From Sinomonas sp. ASV486 (lineage in GTDB: Bacteria; Actinomycetota; Actinomycetes; Actinomycetales; Micrococcaceae): a stretch of DNA of 64,000 nt. Shown piece after piece: positions 34,196-42,764 of this stretch. The position numbers were made by a program, and so were the translations under genes. The notes beneath the pieces are model-generated. The model did not search any database. It saw only the letters and a program-made list of their open reading frames with translations, and had not been told where the DNA came from. The first letter of the stretch is position 1, and every line of letters begins with the position of its first letter. The stretch is from the NCBI RefSeq assembly GCF_030908215.1, contig NZ_JAVFJK010000005.1:248001-312000 (forward strand). The letters are read 5' to 3'.

Positions 34196-35347
34196 GTGTC
34201 CACTTACCAGATGTTGACCGGCGACGACGGTGCGCCGGTCCAGCTTCTCTCACCAGACGGGCAGCGGCGCCCCCACGAGCGGTACGACCGGCTCCTCGCC
34301 GACCTCGATTCCGATGACTCGAATGCGCTCCTGGCGCTCTACGGGGACATGATCGTCACGCGCCGCATCGACGCCGAGGGCACGGCCCTCCAGCGGCAGG
34401 GCCAGCTGGCACTGTGGCCCCCGTTCCTCGGCCAGGAGGCAGCCCAGGTGGGCTCGGCGCATGCCATCAACCGCGATGACTTCATCTTCGCCAGCTACCG
34501 CGAGATCGCGGTCGCGTACGTTCGTGGCATCGCCCTGCCAGACCTCATGAAGCAGTGGCGCGGCACCCAGAACGCGGGCTGGAACCCGTTCGAGTCCAAT
34601 ATGGCGCCCACCCAGGTGGTCATCGGCGCGCAGCCCCTGCATGCGGTGGGCTACGCGATGGGTGTCCAGTTCGATGGCGCGGAGAGTGCCGTCATCACCT
34701 ACTTCGGCGATGGCGCCACGAGCCAGGGAGACGTCAACGAGTCGATGGTCTTCGCGGCGAGCTTCCAGGCTCCCGTCGTCTTCTTCTGCCAGAACAACCA
34801 CTGGGCCATCTCCGAGCCGGTGGGCATCCAGGCGCACGTCCCGATCGGACTCAGGGCGCCCGGCTTCGGGATTCCGAGCGTCCGTGTGGACGGCAATGAC
34901 ATCCTGGCGTGCCTCGCCGTGACGCGCGAGGCGCTCGAACACGCGCGTGCGGGCCACGGCCCCTCCTACATCGAGGCCGTCACGTACCGCATGGGCGCCC
35001 ACACGACGGCGGACGACCCGACCCGCTACCGGGACGCCAACGAACTCGAGGACTGGAAGGGCCGCGACCCGATTGCCCGCTTCGAGGCGTACCTCACGGG
35101 TGCCGGCATCCTCGACGACGCAGGGCGCTCTCAGGTGGCAGAGAAGGCCGACGCGGTCGCCGCGGCCATCCGCGAGGCGACGATCCACATGCCGGATCCC
35201 GAGCCGGAGGAGCTGTTCGAGCACGTCTACGCCGGTCCGCACGCGGTCCTCGAGCGGCAGCGGGACCACTTCGAGCGCTACCGCGCCGGATTCGCCGAGC
35301 ACTCCAACCACGCCCCGCACGCTGCGCTCACCGAGGGAGGCCACTGA
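34196..35347 (+). CDS. bkdA: 2-oxoacid (branched-chain) dehydrogenase E1 alpha subunit
   Basis: A 383-residue thiamine-diphosphate subunit. It shows the E1-alpha pattern: GDMIVTRRIDAEGTALQRQGQ, then WPPFLGQEAAQVGSAHAI, the ThDP-binding GDGATSQGDVNESMVFAASF (near residue 165) and the phosphorylation-loop-like TYRMGAHTTADDPTRYR. WPPFLGQEA and the absence of a PDH-type start favour a branched-chain keto-acid dehydrogenase. The GTG at 34196 gives MSTYQMLTGDDG and has GAGGG twelve bases upstream; ATG at 34184 is the alternative but abuts the purine tract. The downstream leucine operon supports the assignment. No E3 gene is nearby. Confidence 0.9.
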   Translation: MSTYQMLTGDDGAPVQLLSPDGQRRPHERYDRLLADLDSDDSNALLALYGDMIVTRRIDAEGTALQRQGQLALWPPFLGQEAAQVGSAHAINRDDFIFASYREIAVAYVRGIALPDLMKQWRGTQNAGWNPFESNMAPTQVVIGAQPLHAVGYAMGVQFDGAESAVITYFGDGATSQGDVNESMVFAASFQAPVVFFCQNNHWAISEPVGIQAHVPIGLRAPGFGIPSVRVDGNDILACLAVTREALEHARAGHGPSYIEAVTYRMGAHTTADDPTRYRDANELEDWKGRDPIARFEAYLTGAGILDDAGRSQVAEKADAVAAAIREATIHMPDPEPEELFEHVYAGPHAVLERQRDHFERYRAGFAEHSNHAPHAALTEGGH

Positions 35348-36363
35348 TGTCCGCGATGACATTCGGCAAGGCGATCAACACGGGACTTCGCAGGGCCATG
35401 GAGCAGGACCCGAAGGTCGTGCTCATGGGCGAGGACATTGGGCGCCTCGGCGGTGTGTTCCGCATCACCGACGGCCTCCAGAAGGACTTCGGTCCCCACC
35501 GCGTGATCGATACGCCGCTGGCCGAGTCCGGGATCATGGGGACGGCGATCGGCATGGCGTACCGCGGCTACCGGCCCGTCGTCGAGATCCAGTTCGACGG
35601 CTTCGTGTATCCGGCCTTCGACCAGATTGTCGCCCAGATGGCCAAGCTCCACTACCGCACGCGCGGGATGGTCAAGGTGCCGATCACCCTCCGGCTCCCG
35701 TTCGGCGGGGGCATCGGCTCGCCGGAACACCACTCCGAGTCGCCCGAGGCCTACTTCGCCCACACCGCCGGGCTGCGGGTGGTCGCGCCCTCCAATCCGC
35801 AGGACGCCTTCACGATGATCCAGGAGGCCATTGCGAGCGATGACCCCGTGGTGTTCCTCGAGCCCAAGCGCAGGTACCACGACAAGGGCGACGTCGACGA
35901 GTCCCTCGCCCCGGGTGCCGCTCTGGACATGGGGTCGGCGCGCGTCGCCGTCGAGGGTTCGGACGTCACGCTTGTCGCGTACGGGCCGATGGTCAAGACG
36001 TGCCTCGACGCCGCCGTCGCGGCCTCCGACGAGGGCGTGTCGGTCGAGGTCATCGACCTCCGGTCCCTCTCGCCGGTCGACTACGGGCCGCTCGTGGGAT
36101 CCGTGAAGAAGACCGGGCGCCTCGTCGTCGCGCATGAGGCGTCCCGGACCCTCGGACTCGGCGCGGAGCTCGCTGCCGAGATCACCGAGCGCTGCTTCTA
36201 CCACCTCGAGCACGCTCCGGTGCGGGTGACAGGGTTCGACGTTCCCTACCCGCCGTCCAAGCTCGAGTTCCACCATCTTCCGGATCTCGATCGGATCCTG
36301 GACGGTGTGGACCGTGCGCTCGGCCGCACGAACTCCCTCAGCGGCACCGAGGAGGAGGCATGA
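35347..36363 (+). CDS. bkdB: 2-oxoacid (branched-chain) dehydrogenase E1 beta subunit
   Basis: A 338-residue subunit that completes the E1 heterotetramer. Typical transketolase-type motifs are present: VVLMGEDIGRLGGVFRITDGL near residue 25, DTPLAESGIMGTAIGMAYRG near 58, PFGGGIGSPEHHSESPEAYFAHTAGL near 125 and VEVIDLRSLSPVDYGPL near 235. The TGATG overlap with the alpha gene and the ATGA overlap with the E2 gene indicate one translation-coupled operon. GGGAGG precedes the start. Confidence 0.94.
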   Translation: MSAMTFGKAINTGLRRAMEQDPKVVLMGEDIGRLGGVFRITDGLQKDFGPHRVIDTPLAESGIMGTAIGMAYRGYRPVVEIQFDGFVYPAFDQIVAQMAKLHYRTRGMVKVPITLRLPFGGGIGSPEHHSESPEAYFAHTAGLRVVAPSNPQDAFTMIQEAIASDDPVVFLEPKRRYHDKGDVDESLAPGAALDMGSARVAVEGSDVTLVAYGPMVKTCLDAAVAASDEGVSVEVIDLRSLSPVDYGPLVGSVKKTGRLVVAHEASRTLGLGAELAAEITERCFYHLEHAPVRVTGFDVPYPPSKLEFHHLPDLDRILDGVDRALGRTNSLSGTEEEA

Positions 36364-37793
36364 GCGCGGCGGCCGTCGATCCGACGCCCGGCACCGTGAC
36401 CCGGGCGCTTCTCCTGCCCGACCTCGGAGAGGGCCTCACCGAGTCCGAGATCGTGGCATGGCGCGTCTCGGTCGGTGAGAGCGTCAAGCTCAATCAGATC
36501 ATCGGCGAGGTGGAGACCGCCAAGGCTGTCGTCGAGCTCCCGAGCCCGTACGCGGGGAAGGTCTCGGCGCTGCTCGCCGAGCCCGGGGACGTGGTGGCGG
36601 TGGGCGCGCCGATCGCGGAATTCGAGGTCGCGGCCGACGCCGTCCGCACGCCCTCCGCCGCCGGCTCGCCTTCCGGCGGCCCCCTGGCCTCCGAGGACGC
36701 GGCTCCCAGGCGGCAGGCGACCCTCGTCGGGTACGGGGCGATGCCGGACACCGGCGCGCGCCCCGCGAGGCGCGGCCGTCGGCTCACGGTGGTTGAGCGG
36801 AGCGAACCTGAGTCGAAACCTGTGGCTCCCGTGGTCGGGTCTGCGGTGGTCGAGCCCCTGGTGGTTGAGCCGAGCGAAGCGGGGCCGATGGCCGCTGCCG
36901 AGCGGCCGCGCTCGACCCCGCCGGTGCGCAAGCTCGCCAAGGACCTCGGGGTCGACCTCGTGGCTCTCAACGGTTCCGGTCCTCGCGGACTGATCACGCG
37001 CGATGACGTGCTCGCCTCGATCGGCACTCCGTCCGAACCGGAGGCGGCCCCGGCGGCCGGCGCGCCGGTCCCGGTGGCCGGGGGCGGCGTCGTGCGGGAG
37101 ACGCGAACGCCGATCAAGGGCGTGCGGAAACTCACCGCTGCAGCGATGGTGTCGAGCGCGTTCACGGCACCCCATGCAAGCGAGTTCCTCACGGTCGACG
37201 TGACGCCGGCGATGGAGCTCATCGCGCGGCTCAAGGCCAGCCGATCCTTCGCGGATCTCAAGGTCACGCCGCTCACGCTGGTGGCCAAGGCGGTTCTCAT
37301 CGCCCTCACGCGCAATCCCACGCTCAACTCGCGGTGGGACGAGGCCGCGCAGGAGATCGTGCAGTACCACTACGTGAATCTGGGCATTGCGGCCGCGACG
37401 CCGCGCGGCCTGATCGTGCCGAACATCAAGGACGCGCAGTCCCTCTCCCTCGCAGGCCTCGCGGAGTCGATCGCGAAGCTCGCCCAGACGGCGAAGGACG
37501 GTCGTTCCGGACCAGCCGAGCTATCCGGTGGAACGATGTCGATCACGAACATCGGAGTCTTCGGGATTGATGCCGGGACCCCGATCCTGAATCCCGGCGA
37601 GGCCGCGATCCTCGCCATGGGCCAGGTGCGGCGACTCCCTTGGGAGTACCGGGGGGAGATCGCGCTGAGGCAGGTCATGACGCTCTCGCTCTCGTTCGAC
37701 CACCGCCTCGTGGACGGCGAGCAGGGCTCCCGGTTCCTCGCGGACGTCGGGGCGATCCTCGCCGATCCCGGGATGGTCCTCACGATGGTCTAG
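36360..37793 (+). CDS. bkdC: 2-oxoacid dehydrogenase E2, lipoamide acyltransferase
   Basis: A 477-residue core subunit. A single lipoyl domain (residues ~14-92) carries K55 in VETAKAVVELPSP. The peripheral subunit-binding domain follows near residues 185-222 (PPVRKLAKDLGVDLVALNGSG), and the catalytic acyltransferase domain ends with SLSFDHRLVDGEQG (H448). The linker between lipoyl and binding domains, residues ~140-180, is odd: it is encoded by two copies of a GGTGGTTGAGC-type repeat that resembles the intergenic repeats of Micrococcales, read in frame as VVERSEPESK and VVEPSEAGP. It closes the operon; a large repeat array follows. Confidence 0.93.
   Translation: MSAAAVDPTPGTVTRALLLPDLGEGLTESEIVAWRVSVGESVKLNQIIGEVETAKAVVELPSPYAGKVSALLAEPGDVVAVGAPIAEFEVAADAVRTPSAAGSPSGGPLASEDAAPRRQATLVGYGAMPDTGARPARRGRRLTVVERSEPESKPVAPVVGSAVVEPLVVEPSEAGPMAAAERPRSTPPVRKLAKDLGVDLVALNGSGPRGLITRDDVLASIGTPSEPEAAPAAGAPVPVAGGGVVRETRTPIKGVRKLTAAAMVSSAFTAPHASEFLTVDVTPAMELIARLKASRSFADLKVTPLTLVAKAVLIALTRNPTLNSRWDEAAQEIVQYHYVNLGIAAATPRGLIVPNIKDAQSLSLAGLAESIAKLAQTAKDGRSGPAELSGGTMSITNIGVFGIDAGTPILNPGEAAILAMGQVRRLPWEYRGEIALRQVMTLSLSFDHRLVDGEQGSRFLADVGAILADPGMVLTMV
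36788..36820 (+). repeat. REP-like element inside E2 linker, copy 1
   Basis: Starts GGTGGTTGAGCGGAGCGAAC and ends GAGTCGAAACC. The motif resembles the dispersed GGTGGTTGAGC...GTCGAAACC element I know from Micrococcales intergenic regions; here it is translated. Confidence 0.55.
36860..36880 (+). repeat. REP-like element inside E2 linker, copy 2
   Basis: A shorter copy beginning GGTGGTTGAGCCGAGCGAAG, 72 bases after the first and in the same frame. Confidence 0.5.
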
Positions 37794-37829
37794 GCCGGTC
37801 TGGGCCGGTCTGGGGGTGTCCCCATCCCC

Positions 37830-37975
37830 GCGATGCGGAGTCACCTTTCAGCATTGGGGAGTCCCCTCTCAACGATGCGAAGTCATCTTTCAGCGTTGCC
37901 GGGTCAAATTTCTAGTAATGGCATTCGCGACTCTAGAGAGGTGACTCCGCATCGTGGGGAGGTGACTCCGCAACG
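37830..37975. repeat. Array of 21-bp repeats in both orientations
   Basis: Four 21-bp units run head to tail (37830-37850, 37851-37871, 37872-37892, 37893-37913), a 20-base centre follows (37914-37933), then two units in the opposite orientation (37934-37954, 37955-37975). Unit core: CGATGCGGAGTCACCT, present exactly at 37831-37846 and as its reverse complement at 37939-37954. It fills the gap between the convergent E2 and TetR genes. Confidence 0.85.
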
Positions 37976-37981
37976 TGGGTT

Positions 37982-38022
37982 CCGGATGTGGGGTCTCTGG
38001 CGGCCGGTTGCGGGGTCTCTGG
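37982..38022 (+). repeat. Two related 22-bp direct repeats
   Basis: CCGGATGTGGGGTCTCTGG and CCGGTTGCGGGGTCTCTGG, 22 bases apart, look like diverged members of the adjacent array (GATGCGGAGTC versus GATGTGGGGTC). They end at the TetR stop codon. Confidence 0.6.
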
Positions 38023-38625
38023 TCAGACTCGCGCGGTCAGGGCCGCGAGGGCCATGGAGGCGAGCGTCGTCCCGGCGGAGGAGGTCGCCACTTGCCCTCC
38101 GTGGCGTCTGACCGATCGCGGGGTCGAGTTGATGAGGCCGAACACGGCCTGGGCGCGCATCCGGAGGTCGGCCGCTCCGGCGTCTGGGTGGAATGGCCGC
38201 AGGGCGTCGACCCACACGTCGACATAGGCAAGCTGGAGCGCCCGCACCCGTTCCCTGTCCCCCTCGGCGAGCGAAGGGAAGTCCCGGTCCTGGACGCGAA
38301 TGACGTCGGGCTGGCTCAGGGCGAAGTCGACGTGGAAGGTGACGAGCGCGCGGAGGCGGCCGACGTCGTCGTGCGTCTCGCCGGACACGCGCTGCCCGCC
38401 CGCGAGCAGCTCCTCGCTGACCCCGACGAGGAGCGCGCCGAGGACCGCCTGCTTGCCCGCGAAGTGCCGGTAGATCGCCGGCCCGCTCACTCCCGCCGCC
38501 GCGCCGAGGTCCTCGAGGGATGCACCCGCGAAGCCCTGCGCTGCGAACAGGCCCGCGGCGGCGCCGAGGATCGCCTGGCGCCGCTCGGCCTTGGCCAGGA
38601 CTCGCGGGCTCGATGAGTCGCTCAT
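38023..38625 (-). CDS. TetR-family regulator of the leucine-degradation operon
   Basis: A 200-residue repressor-type protein. The HTH is residues ~12-58 (ERRQAILGAAAGLFAAQGFAGASLEDLGAAAGVSGPAIYRHFAGK); the rest is a helical ligand domain including a TetR_C-like VDVWVDALRPFHPDAGAADLRMRAQAVFGLINS region. The ATG at 38625 follows AGGAGGGG. It is divergent from the carboxylase operon, and two strong inverted repeats lie between the two starts, so it should repress the operon and itself until an acyl-CoA ligand binds. A TetR gene is in the same place beside the Mycobacterium tuberculosis accD1-accA1 locus. Confidence 0.92.
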   Translation of the reverse strand: MSDSSSPRVLAKAERRQAILGAAAGLFAAQGFAGASLEDLGAAAGVSGPAIYRHFAGKQAVLGALLVGVSEELLAGGQRVSGETHDDVGRLRALVTFHVDFALSQPDVIRVQDRDFPSLAEGDRERVRALQLAYVDVWVDALRPFHPDAGAADLRMRAQAVFGLINSTPRSVRRHGGQVATSSAGTTLASMALAALTARV

Positions 38626-38645
38626 TCCCCTCCTGTGCTTTACAT

Positions 38646-38669
38646 CTCAGTTAATCCAGATTAACTTAG
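38646..38669. promoter_or_regulatory. TetR operator 1
   Basis: CTCAGTTAATC-CA-GATTAACTTAG, an 11-bp-arm inverted repeat with one mismatch, between the TetR gene and its target operon. Confidence 0.75.
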
Positions 38670-38671
38670 AT

Positions 38672-38695
38672 CTCAGTTAGCCACCACTAACTGAG
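38672..38695. promoter_or_regulatory. TetR operator 2
   Basis: CTCAGTTAG-CCACCA-CTAACTGAG, perfect 9-bp arms. The centre is 26 bases from that of operator 1, and both share the CTCAGTTA half-site. Confidence 0.75.
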
Positions 38696-38726
38696 TGAGT
38701 TCTGGACCCGCACCCCCGGAGGTTCG

Positions 38727-40334
38727 ATGGAGACCCTGACCAGCCGGATCGACCCGGCCGGCACCGCGTTCGCCGCGAACAACGCCGCCCAGCGCGCCCT
38801 TGCCGCCGAGTTGAGGGAGCGCCTCGAGAGCGCCGCGCTCGGCGGCCCCGAACGCTCCCGCGAACGGCACATCGCCCGCGGCAAGCTGCTGCCGCGCGAG
38901 CGCATCGACGTCCTGCTCGACGAGGGCTCGCCGTTCCTGGAGATCTCACCGCTCGCGGCGGACGGGATGTACGACGGCGAGTGCCCGGCGGCGGGCGTGA
39001 TCGCCGGGATCGGCCTCGTGCACGGCAGGCACGTCATGGTCGTCTCGAACGATGCGACGGTCAAGGGCGGCACCTACTACCCGATGACCGTGAAGAAGCA
39101 CCTGCGGGCGCAGGAGATCGCGTTCGAGAACCGCCTTCCGTGCATCTACCTCGTCGACTCGGGCGGGGCGTTCCTGCCCAAGCAGGATGAGGTCTTCCCC
39201 GACCGCGAGCACTTCGGCCGGATCTTCTACAACCAGGCACGCCTCTCGGCGGCCAAGGTCCCGCAGATCGCGGCCGTCCTCGGCTCGTGCACGGCGGGCG
39301 GCGCATACGTTCCCTCGATGAGTGACGAGACCGTGATCGTGCGCAATCAGGGCACGATCTTCCTCGGGGGGCCGCCTCTCGTGAAGGCCGCGATCGGGGA
39401 GATCGTCTCGGCCGAGGACCTTGGCGGGGGAGACGTCCACGCCACGATCTCGGGCGTTGCGGACCATCTGGCGGACAACGACGAGCACGCCCTCGAGATC
39501 GTCCGCAGCATCGTGGAGACCCTCCAGCCGCCAGCCGCGGCGCCGTGGGAGGTGCGCGCCGCCGTCGAGCCCAAGGCGGACCAGACGGAGCTGTACGGGG
39601 TGGTCCCCACCGACGTCAACGCACAGTACGACGTGCGCGAGGTCATCGCCCGGCTCGTGGATGCCAGCGGGTTCCACGAGTTCAAGAAGGATTACGGTGC
39701 CACCCTCGTCACGGGCTTCGCCCACATCGACGGCCACCCCGTGGGGATTGTCGCGAACAACGGCGTCCTATTCTCCGAATCGGCCATGAAGGGCGCGCAC
39801 TTCATCGAGCTGTGCGACCAGCGCGGCGTGCCGCTGGTCTTCCTTCAGAACATCTCTGGCTTCATGGTCGGGAGCGAGGCCGAGCACGGCGGCATCGCCA
39901 AGCATGGCGCCAAGATGGTCACGGCCGTCGCGACGACCCGCGTCCCCAAGCTCACCGTGGTGATCGGAGGCTCGTTCGGCGCCGGCAACTACTCGATGTG
40001 CGGGCGCGCCTACTCCCCGCGGTTCCTGTGGATGTGGCCCGCGAGCCGCATCTCCGTCATGGGCGGAAACCAGGCCGCCTCGGTGCTCGCCACCGTCAAG
40101 CGGGACCAGCTCGAGGCCCGCGGCGAGGAATGGCCGGCCGAGGACGAAGACGCGTTCAAGGCGCCCATCCGCGACCAGTACGAGTCCCAGGGCAGCCCCT
40201 ACTACTCGACCGCCCGCCTCTGGGACGACGGGGTGATCGACCCAGCCGACACGCGCCGCGTCCTCGGCATGGCCCTCGCCGTCGTCGCCCAATCGCCCTT
40301 GCCGGAGACGTCCTTCGGCGTCTTCAGGATGTGA
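38727..40334 (+). CDS. Methylcrotonyl-CoA carboxylase beta (carboxyltransferase) subunit
   Basis: A 535-residue carboxyltransferase that moves carboxyl from biotin to 3-methylcrotonyl-CoA. The crotonase-like acyl-CoA and biotin halves are clear: [22 protein letters not shown] near residue 55, [31 protein letters not shown] block ([18 protein letters not shown]) near 110, [17 protein letters not shown] block ([19 protein letters not shown]) near 373 and [19 protein letters not shown] near 420. These are MCC-beta (AccD1) rather than acetyl-CoA carboxylase features. GGAGG precedes the ATG. It is the first gene of a seven-gene operon. Confidence 0.92.
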   Translation: METLTSRIDPAGTAFAANNAAQRALAAELRERLESAALGGPERSRERHIARGKLLPRERIDVLLDEGSPFLEISPLAADGMYDGECPAAGVIAGIGLVHGRHVMVVSNDATVKGGTYYPMTVKKHLRAQEIAFENRLPCIYLVDSGGAFLPKQDEVFPDREHFGRIFYNQARLSAAKVPQIAAVLGSCTAGGAYVPSMSDETVIVRNQGTIFLGGPPLVKAAIGEIVSAEDLGGGDVHATISGVADHLADNDEHALEIVRSIVETLQPPAAAPWEVRAAVEPKADQTELYGVVPTDVNAQYDVREVIARLVDASGFHEFKKDYGATLVTGFAHIDGHPVGIVANNGVLFSESAMKGAHFIELCDQRGVPLVFLQNISGFMVGSEAEHGGIAKHGAKMVTAVATTRVPKLTVVIGGSFGAGNYSMCGRAYSPRFLWMWPASRISVMGGNQAASVLATVKRDQLEARGEEWPAEDEDAFKAPIRDQYESQGSPYYSTARLWDDGVIDPADTRRVLGMALAVVAQSPLPETSFGVFRM

Positions 40335-40338
40335 ACCC

Positions 40339-42735
40339 ATGACTGTGACCCCTCCCGCGCAGCGGCCCTTCGCCAAGATCCTCGTCGCCAACCGCGGCGA
40401 GATCGCGTGCCGCGTGATCCGAACCCTTCGGCGCCTTGGCATCGCGTCCGTCGCGGTCTACAGCGACGCCGACGCCGGTGCCCGCCACGTGCACGAAGCG
40501 GATGAGGCAGTGCGCATCGGCCCCGCGCCGGCCGGGCTGAGCTACCTGAGCATCCCCGCGATCGTCGAGGCGGCGCTCAGGACCGGTGCCGAGGCAGTGC
40601 ACCCCGGCTATGGGTTCCTGAGCGAGAATGCCGATCTGGCCCGCGCGCTCGCGGACACGGGCATCGTGTTCGTGGGCCCCGGCACCGAGGCCCTCGCCGT
40701 CATGGGGGACAAGATCCGTGCCAAGAACCACGTGGCCGGCCACGGAGTCCCCGTGATCCCCGGAGTCTCCGAACCGGGGCTCACGGACGCCCAGCTCATC
40801 GAGGCCTCGCGAGGCGTCGGCTACCCGATGCTCATCAAGCCGTCAGCCGGCGGCGGAGGCAAGGGCATGCAGGCGGTCGAGTCAGCCGCCGAGCTTCCCT
40901 CAGCGATCGCGACGGCGCGCCGCGTGGCCACGGCGGCCTTCGGCGACGGAACCCTCCTCATCGAGCGACTCGTGCGGGCCCCCAGGCACATCGAGGTCCA
41001 AGTCCTCGCCGACACGCACGGCGCCACGATCCACCTCGGCGAGCGCGAGTGCTCCCTGCAGCGCAGGCACCAGAAGGTCATCGAGGAGGCCCCGTCGCCG
41101 CTGCTCGACGCCGGGACCCGCGCCCGGATCGGTGCCGCTGCGTGCGAGGCCGCCCGCTCCGTCGGCTACGTCGGGGCCGGGACGGTCGAGTTCCTCGTCT
41201 CCGACGACGCGCCCGACGAGTTCTTCTTCATGGAGATGAACACCCGTCTCCAAGTCGAGCACCCCGTCACTGAGATGGTCACGGGGATCGACCTCGTCGA
41301 GCAGCAGGTGCGCATCGCGGCGGGCGCGCCGCTGGAGGTGCGGCAGGAGGACATCCGTCTGGACGGCCACGCGATCGAGGCCCGCGTCTACGCCGAGGTG
41401 CCCGCGCGGGGCTTCCTTCCCGCCACCGGCCGCATCGAGCTCCTGGCCGAGCCCGGCAGCGCGGACGCAGCCGGCTCCCGCCTCGCCGCGGCGGGACCCG
41501 CAGCGCACGACGGCGCCGCACGGGGTCTGGACGGCGCCGAACCGACCGCTGGGCCTCGCATCCGCGTCGACAGCTCGCTCGAGCGGGGGCTCACCGTCGG
41601 CTCGGACTACGACCCGATGCTGTCCAAGTGCATCGCCTGGGGCCGCGACCGCGCGGAGGCGCTCGCGGCCCTCGACGCTGCGCTCGCCGGGTACACCGTG
41701 CTCGGCGTCGCGACGAACATCGAGTACCTGCGGCTCCTGCTCGCCGATGCGGATGTCCGCGCCGGGCACCTCGACACGACGCTCATCGAGCGCAGGCTCG
41801 ACGGGCTCGAGTTCCGCGCGCCCGACGAGGCGGAATACGCCGCCGCGGCGCTCCTTGCGCTCGGGTTGCCGGCGTCGGCCGAAGCGCAAGCCGCGCGACC
41901 CCCATCGGCCGTCAGACCAGCTCAGCAAGACGCCGCGGCGGGCCCGTGGGCGCCCGACGGCTGGCGTCTCGGCGAACCCGCCGCGCGGCGGGTGACGATC
42001 GGCACCTCGAACGGGGGCGTAGCCACGGTCCACGTCGCGGATCCGCCCGCAGGGGAAGGCGCGCTCACCGGGGTGCCGGCGGCCCGGCCGGCATCCGAGC
42101 CGAGCAGCGCCCAAGCGAGCGCAGAACCGATGCCGCGTGGCGGCGTCGTGCGACGGGCCGCGGTCCGCATCGATCTCGGGGAGGGGCGCGGCACCGAGCG
42201 CGAGGCGAGCCTCGCCGCGGACGGTCCGCACGGCGTCGTGCTCAGCCTCGACGGAACGCGGCATCGCTTTGCCTGGGCGCTCGGCGCCGAACCTGCCGGG
42301 GAGCGGACCGTGTTCCTGGGCGACGGCGGCTGGTCGGCGGCCCTGCCGGTCCTGTCCCGCGCGGAGCGGCTCGCGCGGGTGCGTGCGGGCGTCCACCGCC
42401 ACGAGGGCGACGCCGATCCGGACGTGCGCACGCCGATGCCGGGGACCGTCGTCGCGGTCGCGGTAGAGCAGGGCGAGCGCGTCGACGCCGGCCAGCCGCT
42501 CGTGTCGGTCGAGGCGATGAAGATGGAGCACCAGCTCGTCGCCGCCCTCGCCGGAACGGTCCAGCTGCACGTGGCCGCGGGCGCACTCGTCAAGGCGGAC
42601 CAGGTTGTTGCGACGGTCGTGCCGGAAGCGGAAGCGGAAGCGGAAGCGGAAGCGGCAGCGGAAGCGGCCCCGGCCGCGGACGGGAAGGCGACGCCGGATC
42701 ACGCCCAGCCCGCCACCGCGCCGGCAACCCCCTGA
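40339..42735 (+). CDS. Methylcrotonyl-CoA carboxylase alpha (biotin carboxylase + BCCP) subunit
   Basis: A 798-residue protein that carboxylates its own biotin. The biotin carboxylase domain (residues ~10-460) has [20 protein letters not shown]-grasp [16 protein letters not shown] and [16 protein letters not shown]. The C-terminal carrier domain has [10 protein letters not shown] with biotinyl K728. Two inserts stand out: a low-complexity stretch near residues 375-410 inside the carboxylase domain, and a Pro/Ala-rich region near 515-610. The very C-terminus is an (EA)n tail encoded by a GGAAGC hexanucleotide repeat. It starts 4 bases after the beta-subunit stop. Confidence 0.92.
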   Translation: MTVTPPAQRPFAKILVANRGEIACRVIRTLRRLGIASVAVYSDADAGARHVHEADEAVRIGPAPAGLSYLSIPAIVEAALRTGAEAVHPGYGFLSENADLARALADTGIVFVGPGTEALAVMGDKIRAKNHVAGHGVPVIPGVSEPGLTDAQLIEASRGVGYPMLIKPSAGGGGKGMQAVESAAELPSAIATARRVATAAFGDGTLLIERLVRAPRHIEVQVLADTHGATIHLGERECSLQRRHQKVIEEAPSPLLDAGTRARIGAAACEAARSVGYVGAGTVEFLVSDDAPDEFFFMEMNTRLQVEHPVTEMVTGIDLVEQQVRIAAGAPLEVRQEDIRLDGHAIEARVYAEVPARGFLPATGRIELLAEPGSADAAGSRLAAAGPAAHDGAARGLDGAEPTAGPRIRVDSSLERGLTVGSDYDPMLSKCIAWGRDRAEALAALDAALAGYTVLGVATNIEYLRLLLADADVRAGHLDTTLIERRLDGLEFRAPDEAEYAAAALLALGLPASAEAQAARPPSAVRPAQQDAAAGPWAPDGWRLGEPAARRVTIGTSNGGVATVHVADPPAGEGALTGVPAARPASEPSSAQASAEPMPRGGVVRRAAVRIDLGEGRGTEREASLAADGPHGVVLSLDGTRHRFAWALGAEPAGERTVFLGDGGWSAALPVLSRAERLARVRAGVHRHEGDADPDVRTPMPGTVVAVAVEQGERVDAGQPLVSVEAMKMEHQLVAALAGTVQLHVAAGALVKADQVVATVVPEAEAEAEAEAAAEAAPAADGKATPDHAQPATAPATP
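42624..42665 (+). repeat. GGAAGC hexanucleotide tandem repeat
   Basis: Seven consecutive 6-bp units, five perfect GGAAGC, then GGCAGC, then GGAAGC, inside the carboxylase alpha gene. They encode alternating Glu-Ala and any copy change stays in frame. Confidence 0.85.
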
Positions 42736-42764
42736 CAACGCACCGAACGTACCCAAGGAGAACC

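Noticed and set aside
37830..37975. CRISPR array
   Set aside because: Units are contiguous with no spacers, only 21 bp, present in both orientations and without cas genes.
37833..38111. Frames through the 21-bp repeat array that would encode seven-residue repeats (MRSHLSA-like)
   Set aside because: The period of 21 bases automatically gives a heptad repeat in every open frame; there is no ribosome site and the peptide runs into the antisense of the TetR gene.
41454..41560. Low-complexity stretch in the biotin carboxylase domain as a frameshift
   Set aside because: The frame is continuous and conserved motifs continue on both sides ([13 protein letters not shown] and [22 protein letters not shown]), so it is an in-frame loop insertion.
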